In this document: positions 16,855 through 23,861 of the stretch, piece by piece
Numbering within the stretch: the stretch's first letter is position 1
Layout of the letters: every line of letters begins with the position of its first letter
Virus record (IMG/VR): IMGVR_UViG_3300027906_000042
Location: 1-42,796 of that record
DNA from: a virus
Reading direction: 5' to 3' (one strand)
DNA: 42,796 bases
The notes under the pieces: generated by a model
The model's database searches: none
The model's input: the letters and a program-made list of their open reading frames with translations, nothing else
Told to the model about the DNA's origin: nothing
Translations under genes and position numbers: made by a program

Positions 16855-17014
16855 TTTCAGGTTCCTTTAGTGTCATATTGAGTGCTTCGATTGCACCTTC
16901 CAATCTCAACACTTGTTCCCTACGAGTGCTAAGTTGTTTTTCCAATTCAACAATTGTTGCTTTTTGATCCTTGAGTTGATCGGTGAACTCCTTCACCATT
17001 TGTTCAGCTTGCAT
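16826..17014 (-). CDS. Small coiled-coil protein
   Basis: A 62-residue protein that is almost one continuous amphipathic helix: MVKEFTDQLKDQKATIVELE and LSTRREQVLRLEGAIEALNM show heptad spacing of hydrophobic residues. The tail is acidic. It follows an exact late promoter box by 22 bases and starts the three-gene unit ending with the aminotransferase. Small helical proteins of this kind are common in T4-like late clusters and may be assembly adaptors, but no function is recognised. Confidence 0.72.
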   Translation of the reverse strand: MQAEQMVKEFTDQLKDQKATIVELEKQLSTRREQVLRLEGAIEALNMTLKEPENASEEVKPT

Positions 17015-17035
17015 AGTTTAGAATGATAAGTGTAG

Positions 17036-17043
17036 TATTTATA
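17036..17043 (-). promoter_or_regulatory. Late promoter TATAAATA for the aminotransferase unit
   Basis: An exact TATAAATA on the minus strand, 22 bases before the coiled-coil gene. Its TAA is also the stop codon of the upstream 84-residue gene (17039-17041). Confidence 0.75.
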
Positions 17044-17293
17044 GTTGTACTTTAGTAGCAGAATCAGAGATTGTGGACGGTATATTCCACTCCAATTGAA
17101 CCTTTCCTACGTCAGCATCGGTTGGGCGTTTGTCAAAATCAAACACAGGACCGCTGTACTGCCAAGTACCGCTGCCATCATAACCTGTCAAATCAGATGT
17201 CTGAGTATTCAAAACAAACTTATATTCAAGTTTGCAGATCCATTCGGAGCTCTTGTACAAGTCAACTACTTTTAAATTTGGGTCGTGTGCCAT
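17039..17293 (-). CDS. Unknown 84-residue protein
   Basis: An 84-residue, likely beta-rich protein with VVDLYKSSEWICKLEYKFVL, TWQYSGPVFDFDKRPTD and VGKVQLEWNIPST. It has its own late promoter (17317-17324) and an AGG ribosome site. Its stop codon is part of the next late promoter, so it is a single-gene transcription unit or the first gene of a longer one. A promoter to itself suggests a product needed in quantity, such as a minor virion component. No family is recognised. Confidence 0.75.
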   Translation of the reverse strand: MAHDPNLKVVDLYKSSEWICKLEYKFVLNTQTSDLTGYDGSGTWQYSGPVFDFDKRPTDADVGKVQLEWNIPSTISDSATKVQL

Positions 17294-17302
17294 TTTAATA
17301 AC

Positions 17303-18040
17303 TTAACCTGCAAAAGTATTTATAGACCTAAAGTATGAGGTTCTCTGTAGATGCATATCTTTTTGATTTGGCTCATCACATTCCCAATCTGGATTAAAAC
17401 CCCTCTTCATTGGTATGATATGAGTGAGTGGAGTTCCTGCTTTAATGATTTCAGTACCTTCATTCACATGCCAATATAACTGAGAGATTACTTTAGTTGA
17501 TTCCAATGGATCTAATATACCAGTCACACTAGTAAATCTTCTCTCCTCAGTGTAATGTAAGTTTGTTACCAAGAATACGACATCTTTTCTACTCTTTCCT
17601 ACTTGCCAACCTGCATCAATCTTTATAATACTTTCATTAGTATTATGAGGAGGAGGGCAATATTCATGAAGTACTTCAGGGTTATGCACAGCACAAGGAG
17701 CAAATCCTAGTTGACTATGTGAGAATGGAACATTGACATTGATAGTCTTACCATCACCATTGGTATTAATTCTAACATCAAATGGACACACTAGAATATA
17801 TCCAGTATGAAATAAATTATTCAATCCAGGACATCTACTAATATTTTTAATAAATGTACCAATATAATTGGATGTATAGAACTGTGGTGAGAAAGGACAG
17901 TTTGCTTTTAACTCATTAAGTTTCTCTTTATACTTCTTATTCGGTTCACTCATCCATTTTCTAGGGATCTTGGATGCTGATACAATTGGATATTCCTCAA
18001 GAATTCCAGCGATGGAATTCGTAAATCTAATTTTTGCCAT
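17303..18040 (-). CDS. Unknown protein with Cys/His motif, paired with 2OG oxygenase
   Basis: A 245-residue protein with a compact alpha/beta look: ITFxNS-like start (KIRFTNSIAGILEEYPIVSA), then HTGYILVCPFDVRINTNGDG, a Cys/His-rich motif C116-x2-H119-x5-H125-x2-C128-x3-H132, and a C-terminal WHVNEGTEIIKAGTPLTHIIP segment. The last part resembles phage and bacterial proteins of unknown function that end in a GTP-x-QIIPFKR-like stretch. It overlaps the oxygenase gene by 14 bases, so the two are co-translated and may act together. The Cys/His cluster could bind a metal. Function unknown. Confidence 0.8.
   Translation of the reverse strand: MAKIRFTNSIAGILEEYPIVSASKIPRKWMSEPNKKYKEKLNELKANCPFSPQFYTSNYIGTFIKNISRCPGLNNLFHTGYILVCPFDVRINTNGDGKTINVNVPFSHSQLGFAPCAVHNPEVLHEYCPPPHNTNESIIKIDAGWQVGKSRKDVVFLVTNLHYTEERRFTSVTGILDPLESTKVISQLYWHVNEGTEIIKAGTPLTHIIPMKRGFNPDWECDEPNQKDMHLQRTSYFRSINTFAG
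17317..17324 (-). promoter_or_regulatory. Late promoter TATAAATA before the 84-residue gene
   Basis: An exact TATAAATA on the minus strand, 24 bases before the ATG at 17293 and inside the last codons of the preceding gene. Confidence 0.75.
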
Positions 18041-18677
18041 TACTAAAGTTAAAATTAATTAAACATCTACGTCCTTTCTGTGGTGGAGAACCAGCATGAT
18101 ACTGTCTCGAAGGGAACTGGATTAGTGTACCTGCTTTAGGGGTAATCGAATCAATTGGTTCCCATTTATTATTTCTTCTATTATCCATAGCAATATCATC
18201 ACATGTTTCCTTAAAAAGAAAAGTATCTCCAGTGCAATCATGTGCATAGTATATAAAACTCCACACATCATGTTGAGACTGTTGACAGTCTGTGTGTGGA
18301 AGATAATGTTTTGGTGGATCTGATATATCAGTTTGTAATATACCTCTAGTACGATAATTTCTATATTCAGGAATTATCTCATCTACAATCTTAGAAGTTA
18401 ATCCAATGAGAGAGTAATGAATAGGTCCATGATTAATTTGACCCATGTTAAGTATCTCCAGAACAAACTGATGATATTTCACATTATGTCCCATTTCAAA
18501 TTCAACTTCATCCTTACCAACACCCGCCAAGGCATCATCACCTATACCATAATCCATGTTAGGTTGATATAACCATGGCTGATTGAACTGCATTAATCCA
18601 GATTCAATCTCCCTTTGGTATGCTGGTCCTACAAAGTCCTCATAGACTTTGAATTTATCAAAGTGTGTAAACCCCAT
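18027..18677 (-). CDS. 2-oxoglutarate/Fe(II)-dependent oxygenase
   Basis: A 216-residue non-haem iron oxygenase of the prolyl-hydroxylase-like type. The facial triad is visible: H128 and D130 in YLPHTDCQ, and the distal H194 in RQYHAGSPPQKGRR. The 2OG carboxylate is expected to bind R203 or R204, 9-10 residues after H194. The strands between (SFIYYAHDC and TGDTFLFKE) fit the double-stranded beta-helix, as does the following ITPKAGTLIQFPS. These enzymes hydroxylate proteins, nucleobases or small molecules; the substrate cannot be read from sequence. It is followed by the Cys/His protein with a 14-base overlap. T4-like marine phages often carry such oxygenases. Confidence 0.9.
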   Translation of the reverse strand: MGFTHFDKFKVYEDFVGPAYQREIESGLMQFNQPWLYQPNMDYGIGDDALAGVGKDEVEFEMGHNVKYHQFVLEILNMGQINHGPIHYSLIGLTSKIVDEIIPEYRNYRTRGILQTDISDPPKHYLPHTDCQQSQHDVWSFIYYAHDCTGDTFLFKETCDDIAMDNRRNNKWEPIDSITPKAGTLIQFPSRQYHAGSPPQKGRRCLINFNFSNGKN

Positions 18678-18687
18678 AATAAAATTA

Positions 18688-18706
18688 ATTATACTATACT
18701 ATTATA
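18688..18706 (-). promoter_or_regulatory. AT-rich gap with two TATAAT hexamers
   Basis: The 29-base gap before the oxygenase gene contains TATAAT twice on the minus strand (18701-18706 and 18688-18693). It has no late box and no obvious -35 element. It may be a host sigma70-type promoter, which would make the oxygenase transcribed differently from its late neighbours, or simply an AT-rich spacer. Confidence 0.3.
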
Positions 18707-20599
18707 TCACTTAATCCAGTAATTTGTCGTCTGTCCCCAAGTAGCTGATCTGTTACTTACACCATAACCATCACCGAACCACTGAATACCACCCCAACTT
18801 GTGTTCTCGTAATATCCTTCACAGCAGTTACAGTTATAGTTTCCAAGAGAAGTAATCTGATATGTACTACCTGATGAAGTACCGTTAGCACTTCCTATAC
18901 CAGTAGCAATGTTTCCCAAAGATCCATTACCGAAACCATTACCAGGTGGGTTACTGAACTGAGTACCACCACAATAATATGCCCAGACATTTGAACTATT
19001 GTTCCAGTTACCACTCATAGTGCTCTTAACAAAGGTAACAGTTTTGTTTACACCACTTCCTTGGTTAGGTTGTCTATCAGCAAACCATTGGTCGGCACTA
19101 TGACTAGACATAGCATAGTTAGTACATCCAGCAGAACTCCAAAGAGATCCTCTATTAGCTGGACTTAAACCATTATATCTGTACATATTATTATTCCACT
19201 CACCATCTCCAAGAACAGTCATAGGTGGTACGTCACTACCTCCTTGTCCTATTTGTGGGAATTCAAAGTAGTTACCATTACTACACCCTTGGTTTGGCCA
19301 GTTACCATTCTTATATACAAGCATCCAACCACCACCATCTGTGTTCATATCACACCAGATAGGAATAGCACCAGCAAAGTTTGTATTGATATAGTAGATT
19401 CCATCCTCTGCAGAGGGACGTGCTGCTTTAATAGCATTAGCACTATTTGCTGGATTGGCAGGAGTACCAAGTAATTCGGTATAACCATCAGTGGTTTTAT
19501 ATCTAACAATTACAACACCACTTCCACCTGTTCCACCACTGAACTGAGGAGTACCGCCATAGCCTCCTCCACCGCCACCGCCAGTGTTAGAAGAACCAGG
19601 GAAACCATCAGCAGATCCAGGGTTGTTACCCCCTCCTCCACCAGAACCGCCACCACCAGGACCACCAGCAGCACGATAACCAGAGTTATTACTATTGTAG
19701 TTACTATTATCATCGGCACCAGCACCACCGCCGCCTCCACCGAAGACACCACTATCACCATAGTTAACCCCAAAGAGGGTTTTAAGATTTATACCATGTC
19801 CACCTGTACCAGCATATCTACGTCCTGTGAAGTGACCTCCACCACCAGCACCACCGCCACCAGAACCATATGGATCACCACCAGCATCTCCAGAGTTATA
19901 CCAACGTCCACCCTTGTGTCCTATAGAAATATCTAATGTACCATTGATTCCTCTACTAGCAGAACCACCTCCACTAGGGCCTGAACCTGCGGCTTCTCCA
20001 CCACCAGATCCACCAGATCCACCAGTTCCACCTCCAAGACCAGCATCTCCTCCACCGCCACCTATAGCGGTATATGTTCCGAATGATGATTGTCCACCTG
20101 AACTACCATTTACACCTGGGTTATTATTACCTGCACCACCATTACCACCATTACCAATGGTAACTGTATATACTTGGCCAGCACTAACAGCAAGTTGTGT
20201 TTTTAATCGAACTTGACCTGCGCCACCGCCACCGCCACCGTGCCATGTGGAGTTAGCACCTCCACCTCCTCCACCGCCGCCACCGACGATAAGGACATCA
20301 ATCTTTGCACCTGGTGGAGCAGCTTGAACTGAAAATTCTCCTGATGATGTGAATACATGCATCGTATAATTAGACATCCCTGTGGTGTCAGTAATATTAC
20401 CACCAGTAGCTTTGAAGGGACCACCAAATTGGTCAATATTAACCCACGCTAATCCATCCCATACCTGACATATGCCAGAGTCTGTGTTGTATATTACTTG
20501 ACCTTTCGTTCCTGTAGCAGGTCTTGTGCTATTATTGAAGTTTGCAGCAATCACACCTACAGAAGTGGTTACGGTTCCTGCATTAAGATTACCAGCCAT
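18707..20599 (-). CDS. Glycine-rich adhesin with fibrinogen-like C-terminal domain
   Basis: A 630-residue likely receptor-binding tip protein. Residues 1-60 carry the fibre module GQVIYNTDSGICQVWDGLAWV. Residues about 85-100 lead into VLIVGG, and residues about 100-365 are extremely glycine-rich (runs of up to nine Gly, with SGG, GTGG and NPG turns), ending in SGVVIVRYKTTDG. Residues about 385-630 form a fibrinogen-C-like domain with DGIYYI, IPIWCDMNTDGGGWMLVYK and several cysteines (CNCCEGYY). Polyglycine-sandwich adhesins such as gp38 of T-even phages have a similar composition. A late promoter-like box lies 28 bases upstream. The glycine-rich DNA is locally more GC-rich than the surroundings. 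Confidence 0.85.
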   Translation of the reverse strand: MAGNLNAGTVTTSVGVIAANFNNSTRPATGTKGQVIYNTDSGICQVWDGLAWVNIDQFGGPFKATGGNITDTTGMSNYTMHVFTSSGEFSVQAAPPGAKIDVLIVGGGGGGGGGANSTWHGGGGGGAGQVRLKTQLAVSAGQVYTVTIGNGGNGGAGNNNPGVNGSSGGQSSFGTYTAIGGGGGDAGLGGGTGGSGGSGGGEAAGSGPSGGGSASRGINGTLDISIGHKGGRWYNSGDAGGDPYGSGGGGAGGGGHFTGRRYAGTGGHGINLKTLFGVNYGDSGVFGGGGGGAGADDNSNYNSNNSGYRAAGGPGGGGSGGGGGNNPGSADGFPGSSNTGGGGGGGYGGTPQFSGGTGGSGVVIVRYKTTDGYTELLGTPANPANSANAIKAARPSAEDGIYYINTNFAGAIPIWCDMNTDGGGWMLVYKNGNWPNQGCSNGNYFEFPQIGQGGSDVPPMTVLGDGEWNNNMYRYNGLSPANRGSLWSSAGCTNYAMSSHSADQWFADRQPNQGSGVNKTVTFVKSTMSGNWNNSSNVWAYYCGGTQFSNPPGNGFGNGSLGNIATGIGSANGTSSGSTYQITSLGNYNCNCCEGYYENTSWGGIQWFGDGYGVSNRSATWGQTTNYWIK

Positions 20600-20627
20600 T
20601 TAAGTCCAACATTATAAGTTCTCTTAC

Positions 20628-20635
20628 TTATTTAG
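20628..20635 (-). promoter_or_regulatory. Late promoter-like box CTAAATAA before the glycine-rich adhesin
   Basis: CTAAATAA on the minus strand, about 28 bases before the adhesin start. The final TAA is the stop codon of the upstream methyltransferase fusion gene. It is identical to the box before gp18. Confidence 0.5.
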
Positions 20636-22361
20636 ACAGGACAAGAACATACAATCCATTCCACCACATTTTAGAATCTTCTGGATCGTTAAGAAGTTCT
20701 CTTTCATATAAAATCTTAAGTTTACTAGCTTCAACAAACCTTTTGGTAATTGCTACATTGTTCTCTATATTTGCATCATCTATAATCAACGTAAATATAT
20801 CTTGAGTAAAATTCAACATATTAAAAAAGAACTCTCTCATTTTATGCTCTGCATTGTCTCCATCATAGAATATAATATTTACATCATGCTTAAAATCATT
20901 CTTAGAAAGATTAGATGAATCACCATTCAATACTTGAATATCAAAATCTAAAGTATCAGTAGTAATATTAGTTTGTAAATTCTTAACGAATGTACTTACA
21001 GTTACATCTTCCAATCCTAATTTTATATCTTCTCGAGCTGGTTGAAGATTTGGTTGTGACCAATTATCATTTGCATATGCTCCTACCATATCGTTATTCT
21101 GTATAGCAGCACAGAATGTAGAACCAGCATATACTCCCACCTCAAGATAGACAGCACCTTCCTGGGAACAGATATTGTTTAGGAAATGTCTAACCCTAGG
21201 TGATGATAAACCTTCTATATTATAGTAAGCATCTGGGTCATTAGGATCATATGTTTTATGATTAGATATGTATTTACCAGAGTTAATGAAAGCTTCTATG
21301 CAAGTCTCTACTTGTGGGTGTACTATTAGATCCTCTTTTTTCATATGAGATTCTACAACTCTCTCACAGTAACTACAATCCCAACAATCAAACTTACAAG
21401 TTTTAATCTTTTTCCTCCATGCATTAATAGGAGCATCTTTCATTTTTAATTCTGCCTGGTACTTCTTGTACTCAGGGAACATATATTCTTCTTTATCTGC
21501 CCACCTCTTAATAAGATCCATACTCTCTTGGAGTCTCATCATACTTTCTCTACCATGTAACTTAAATACATCAATACCTAAGTTGAGCATCTCTTCCCAA
21601 TCCTCTCTCCATGGTGGAAGATTTGCTTGTTTCAAATCATACTCTGGGTGCTCTACATCCCAAGTAGAACATGATACTCTACTAATAGCACTAGCAAAGA
21701 ATATAGGATCCTTTGGTCCTCTTGTACTATTATATTGATAATGCTCTGGCATAATAGGACAACCACCCCAACATGTTTCATTGACTAGCATTGATAACAT
21801 GATAGGCTTACCTATAAACTTACAGTAATCCTTTGCCTTTCTAATTTCAAGTAATTGATCATGGTCTCTCATGAGATCACGATCTAAATTAACATAATGA
21901 AATCCTGCTTCTGCTAAAGCAACAACTTCATTTGCTCTAGTTACTTCCCTTAATATAGTATTTTTAATAAACAGATCTGGGAATGCTTGTTGAATCTGAC
22001 CAGTAGATACCCATGATGTATGCGGAAGAGTTACAACTCTAGCTCCAGCATTATAGATAGGAGCAAAATTTTCAATCCATTCATCTAAATTCTTTTGATC
22101 TGGTCGTACCCATATATTATTAAAGGTAGCAGATAATGGAATGTTACTTGTATTTGAAATATAACAAGCAGATGATATTAAAGATTCTGGCGAATAGAAA
22201 CAATCCCCCATAGCGTCCTGATCGAACGGGGGAATCCTACATGTGAAATATAAATCTAGTATATAATCTCGATACTCTATAAGGAACGGGATGAACTTAT
22301 TGACTACAAAGTCTTCATCCAGCTTTGGATTGATCGGGAGACTGAAGACTCTTCTGTTCAT
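20628..22361 (-). CDS. Two-domain enzyme: U32-like barrel plus class-I SAM methyltransferase
   Basis: A 577-residue fusion. Residues about 1-310 resemble peptidase-U32-like TIM barrels: AGARVVTLPHTSW, AEAGFHYVNLDRDLMRDHD, and GKPIMLSMLVNETCWGGCP with C197 and C201. A cysteine cluster C322-x3-C326-x2-C329-x2-C332 follows, a likely Fe-S or zinc site. Residues about 380-577 are a class-I methyltransferase: motif I YLEVGVYAGSTF (residues 405-416), then VNIIFYDGDNAEHKMREFF and TLIIDDANIENN. Members of the U32 family modify tRNA, rRNA or ubiquinone precursors with Fe-S help; this one's substrate is unknown. It overlaps the upstream gene by 47 bases; an AGG lies before the ATG. The methyltransferase call is strong, the barrel call moderate. 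Confidence 0.8.
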   Translation of the reverse strand: MNRRVFSLPINPKLDEDFVVNKFIPFLIEYRDYILDLYFTCRIPPFDQDAMGDCFYSPESLISSACYISNTSNIPLSATFNNIWVRPDQKNLDEWIENFAPIYNAGARVVTLPHTSWVSTGQIQQAFPDLFIKNTILREVTRANEVVALAEAGFHYVNLDRDLMRDHDQLLEIRKAKDYCKFIGKPIMLSMLVNETCWGGCPIMPEHYQYNSTRGPKDPIFFASAISRVSCSTWDVEHPEYDLKQANLPPWREDWEEMLNLGIDVFKLHGRESMMRLQESMDLIKRWADKEEYMFPEYKKYQAELKMKDAPINAWRKKIKTCKFDCWDCSYCERVVESHMKKEDLIVHPQVETCIEAFINSGKYISNHKTYDPNDPDAYYNIEGLSSPRVRHFLNNICSQEGAVYLEVGVYAGSTFCAAIQNNDMVGAYANDNWSQPNLQPAREDIKLGLEDVTVSTFVKNLQTNITTDTLDFDIQVLNGDSSNLSKNDFKHDVNIIFYDGDNAEHKMREFFFNMLNFTQDIFTLIIDDANIENNVAITKRFVEASKLKILYERELLNDPEDSKMWWNGLYVLVLSK

Positions 22362-23082
22362 TACTATTACCTGTCAGTTTATTAAAGAGGTCAAGATTGA
22401 GATTTTCCTCAATGTTGTCAAATGTTGGAATTCTCGCTGAACTACCATCAGATAATATCTGATCTAAATGAGGTTTTAGTTCATTCTGTATTTTAGCAAT
22501 ACCAGTGTTGAGTAAACCTGCATATTGCATACCGATGTTGAGAGCATATATCTGATCCTCTTCTTTCATCATAGCAATAGAATCAATATTACCAATACCT
22601 ACTTTACCTGTGCAGTATATATCCATAGCAGCTTGTTTACCCATACGAGCAATCCAATACTTTCTTTCAGTCTCTTCATCATATTCTGCTGCTTTCTTCA
22701 TATCATCAAAGGATCCATAGCTCTTATTAATCCATTCCATGAAAGCATTCAACTCATTATCAGTTTGATTAAGAGTTACCTGAAACTTAGCAAGATTTAA
22801 GTGCTCTTCCTCAAGATCTAATTCCATAAGCCTTCTGGCAAATGGATCATCAGTAATTTCTATTTGTGCTTCTAACTGTGCTATCTTAACCTTCTTCCTC
22901 TCCATGTCCAAGAGATACTTCTTGCGATCATGCCATCTCCTTTCAACTTCAATTAGTACCTGCCGAAGTTGTCTTGCAGTTGTTACGTGTGAATTAATGA
23001 CGAAGTTCTTAATCTGTTCATGCGTCATTCCATAATCCATTTCACTCTCAACGAGAGCTTCAATCTCATCAGGTTTAATCAT
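22315..23082 (-). CDS. Helical unknown protein in fibre cluster
   Basis: A 255-residue, strongly helical protein. Residues 35-110 form a coiled coil (LRQVLIEVERRWHDRKKYLL, VKIAQLEAQIEITDD, RRLMELDLEEEHLNLAKFQ). A second helical part has DEETERKYWIARMGKQAAMD and YALNIGMQYAGLLNTG. It looks like a conserved unknown protein of marine T4-like structural clusters. Together with the next upstream gene (252 residues) it lies between fibre genes, so a fibre-attachment or chaperone role is possible, but unproven. Its 3' end overlaps the U32-methyltransferase gene. Confidence 0.82.
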   Translation of the reverse strand: MIKPDEIEALVESEMDYGMTHEQIKNFVINSHVTTARQLRQVLIEVERRWHDRKKYLLDMERKKVKIAQLEAQIEITDDPFARRLMELDLEEEHLNLAKFQVTLNQTDNELNAFMEWINKSYGSFDDMKKAAEYDEETERKYWIARMGKQAAMDIYCTGKVGIGNIDSIAMMKEEDQIYALNIGMQYAGLLNTGIAKIQNELKPHLDQILSDGSSARIPTFDNIEENLNLDLFNKLTGNSNEQKSLQSPDQSKAG

Positions 23083-23101
23083 TTAGAATCAAAAAATAAT
23101 T

Positions 23102-23860
23102 TTAAAAATGCAATCCTTGGTCAACGTCTACTATTTGTCCATTTGCGTCAAGCAATCCCAATTCTTCTGCCTGAAGATATGGAACTGAAATTCCCATGTA
23201 CTTTTGCCATAGAACGTTTAGTTCTCTTATTGTAGCACAGTCTTTGAATTCTTGCTTCAAAGCAACCATTTTAGAATTAAGTTCTATAACCTTTTCCTTA
23301 AAATCTGCTTGACCAGTAAGAGTAGATGCTGCTACATCCTTTACTTCCTGCCCTTTGGCAGTAGCAATACTATTTAGAACAGGTGTCTCACCTTCCAAAT
23401 TATTGGATTCCCGTACCTGTGAATCCCATAAGAACTGTTCAAGTTTAGAATTTCTAGATTTTAAAGTAAGGAATTTACGATCAAATTCATCTTCAATAAT
23501 AAGTTTAGCAGCGAGTTTCATAAACTCAATTACGCTGTTAATCTTTTCCTCTGGTAATACTATTTTTGCTTTTGGTCCTTCTGCTGAAACTTTATAAAGA
23601 TCATCTACATCATCAAGAACTTCATCATCTGCCATGACCTTTGTTGTTGCACGGACTTCACCAAAAAATTGTGTACCGTATTGTCCAAGATCTTTACCAA
23701 TCTCTTCATAAGAACGTTGTAACTTACAAAGATCTCTAGTCCATTTCTCTGGAATACTGAATACACATACTCCATACATATTCCACATTACATCAGCACC
23801 TGTGATGGTTTCTATTTGTGGAGTTAATCTTCCTATGTAATACTTAAGACTGTCAGACAT
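23102..23860 (-). CDS. Unknown structural-cluster protein
   Basis: A 252-residue, mostly helical protein starting MSDSLKYYIGRLTPQIETIT. Features: MYGVCVFSIPEKWTRDLCKL, helical VIEFMKLAAKLIIEDEFDRK and LNSKMVALKQEFKDC, and a C-terminus with LQAEELGLLDANGQ. A strong ribosome site GGGGAT precedes the ATG, and the upstream fibre gene stops only one base away. I recognise it as the kind of conserved unknown protein found between fibre genes of marine T4-like phages, not as a named family. Confidence 0.82.
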   Translation of the reverse strand: MSDSLKYYIGRLTPQIETITGADVMWNMYGVCVFSIPEKWTRDLCKLQRSYEEIGKDLGQYGTQFFGEVRATTKVMADDEVLDDVDDLYKVSAEGPKAKIVLPEEKINSVIEFMKLAAKLIIEDEFDRKFLTLKSRNSKLEQFLWDSQVRESNNLEGETPVLNSIATAKGQEVKDVAASTLTGQADFKEKVIELNSKMVALKQEFKDCATIRELNVLWQKYMGISVPYLQAEELGLLDANGQIVDVDQGLHF

Positions 23861-23861
23861 T

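Noticed and set aside
19914-20216. Proline-rich plus-strand frame opposite the adhesin
   Set aside because: It is the reverse of glycine codons (GGT/GGA giving ACC/TCC and CC-rich frames), a shadow of the glycine-rich gene.
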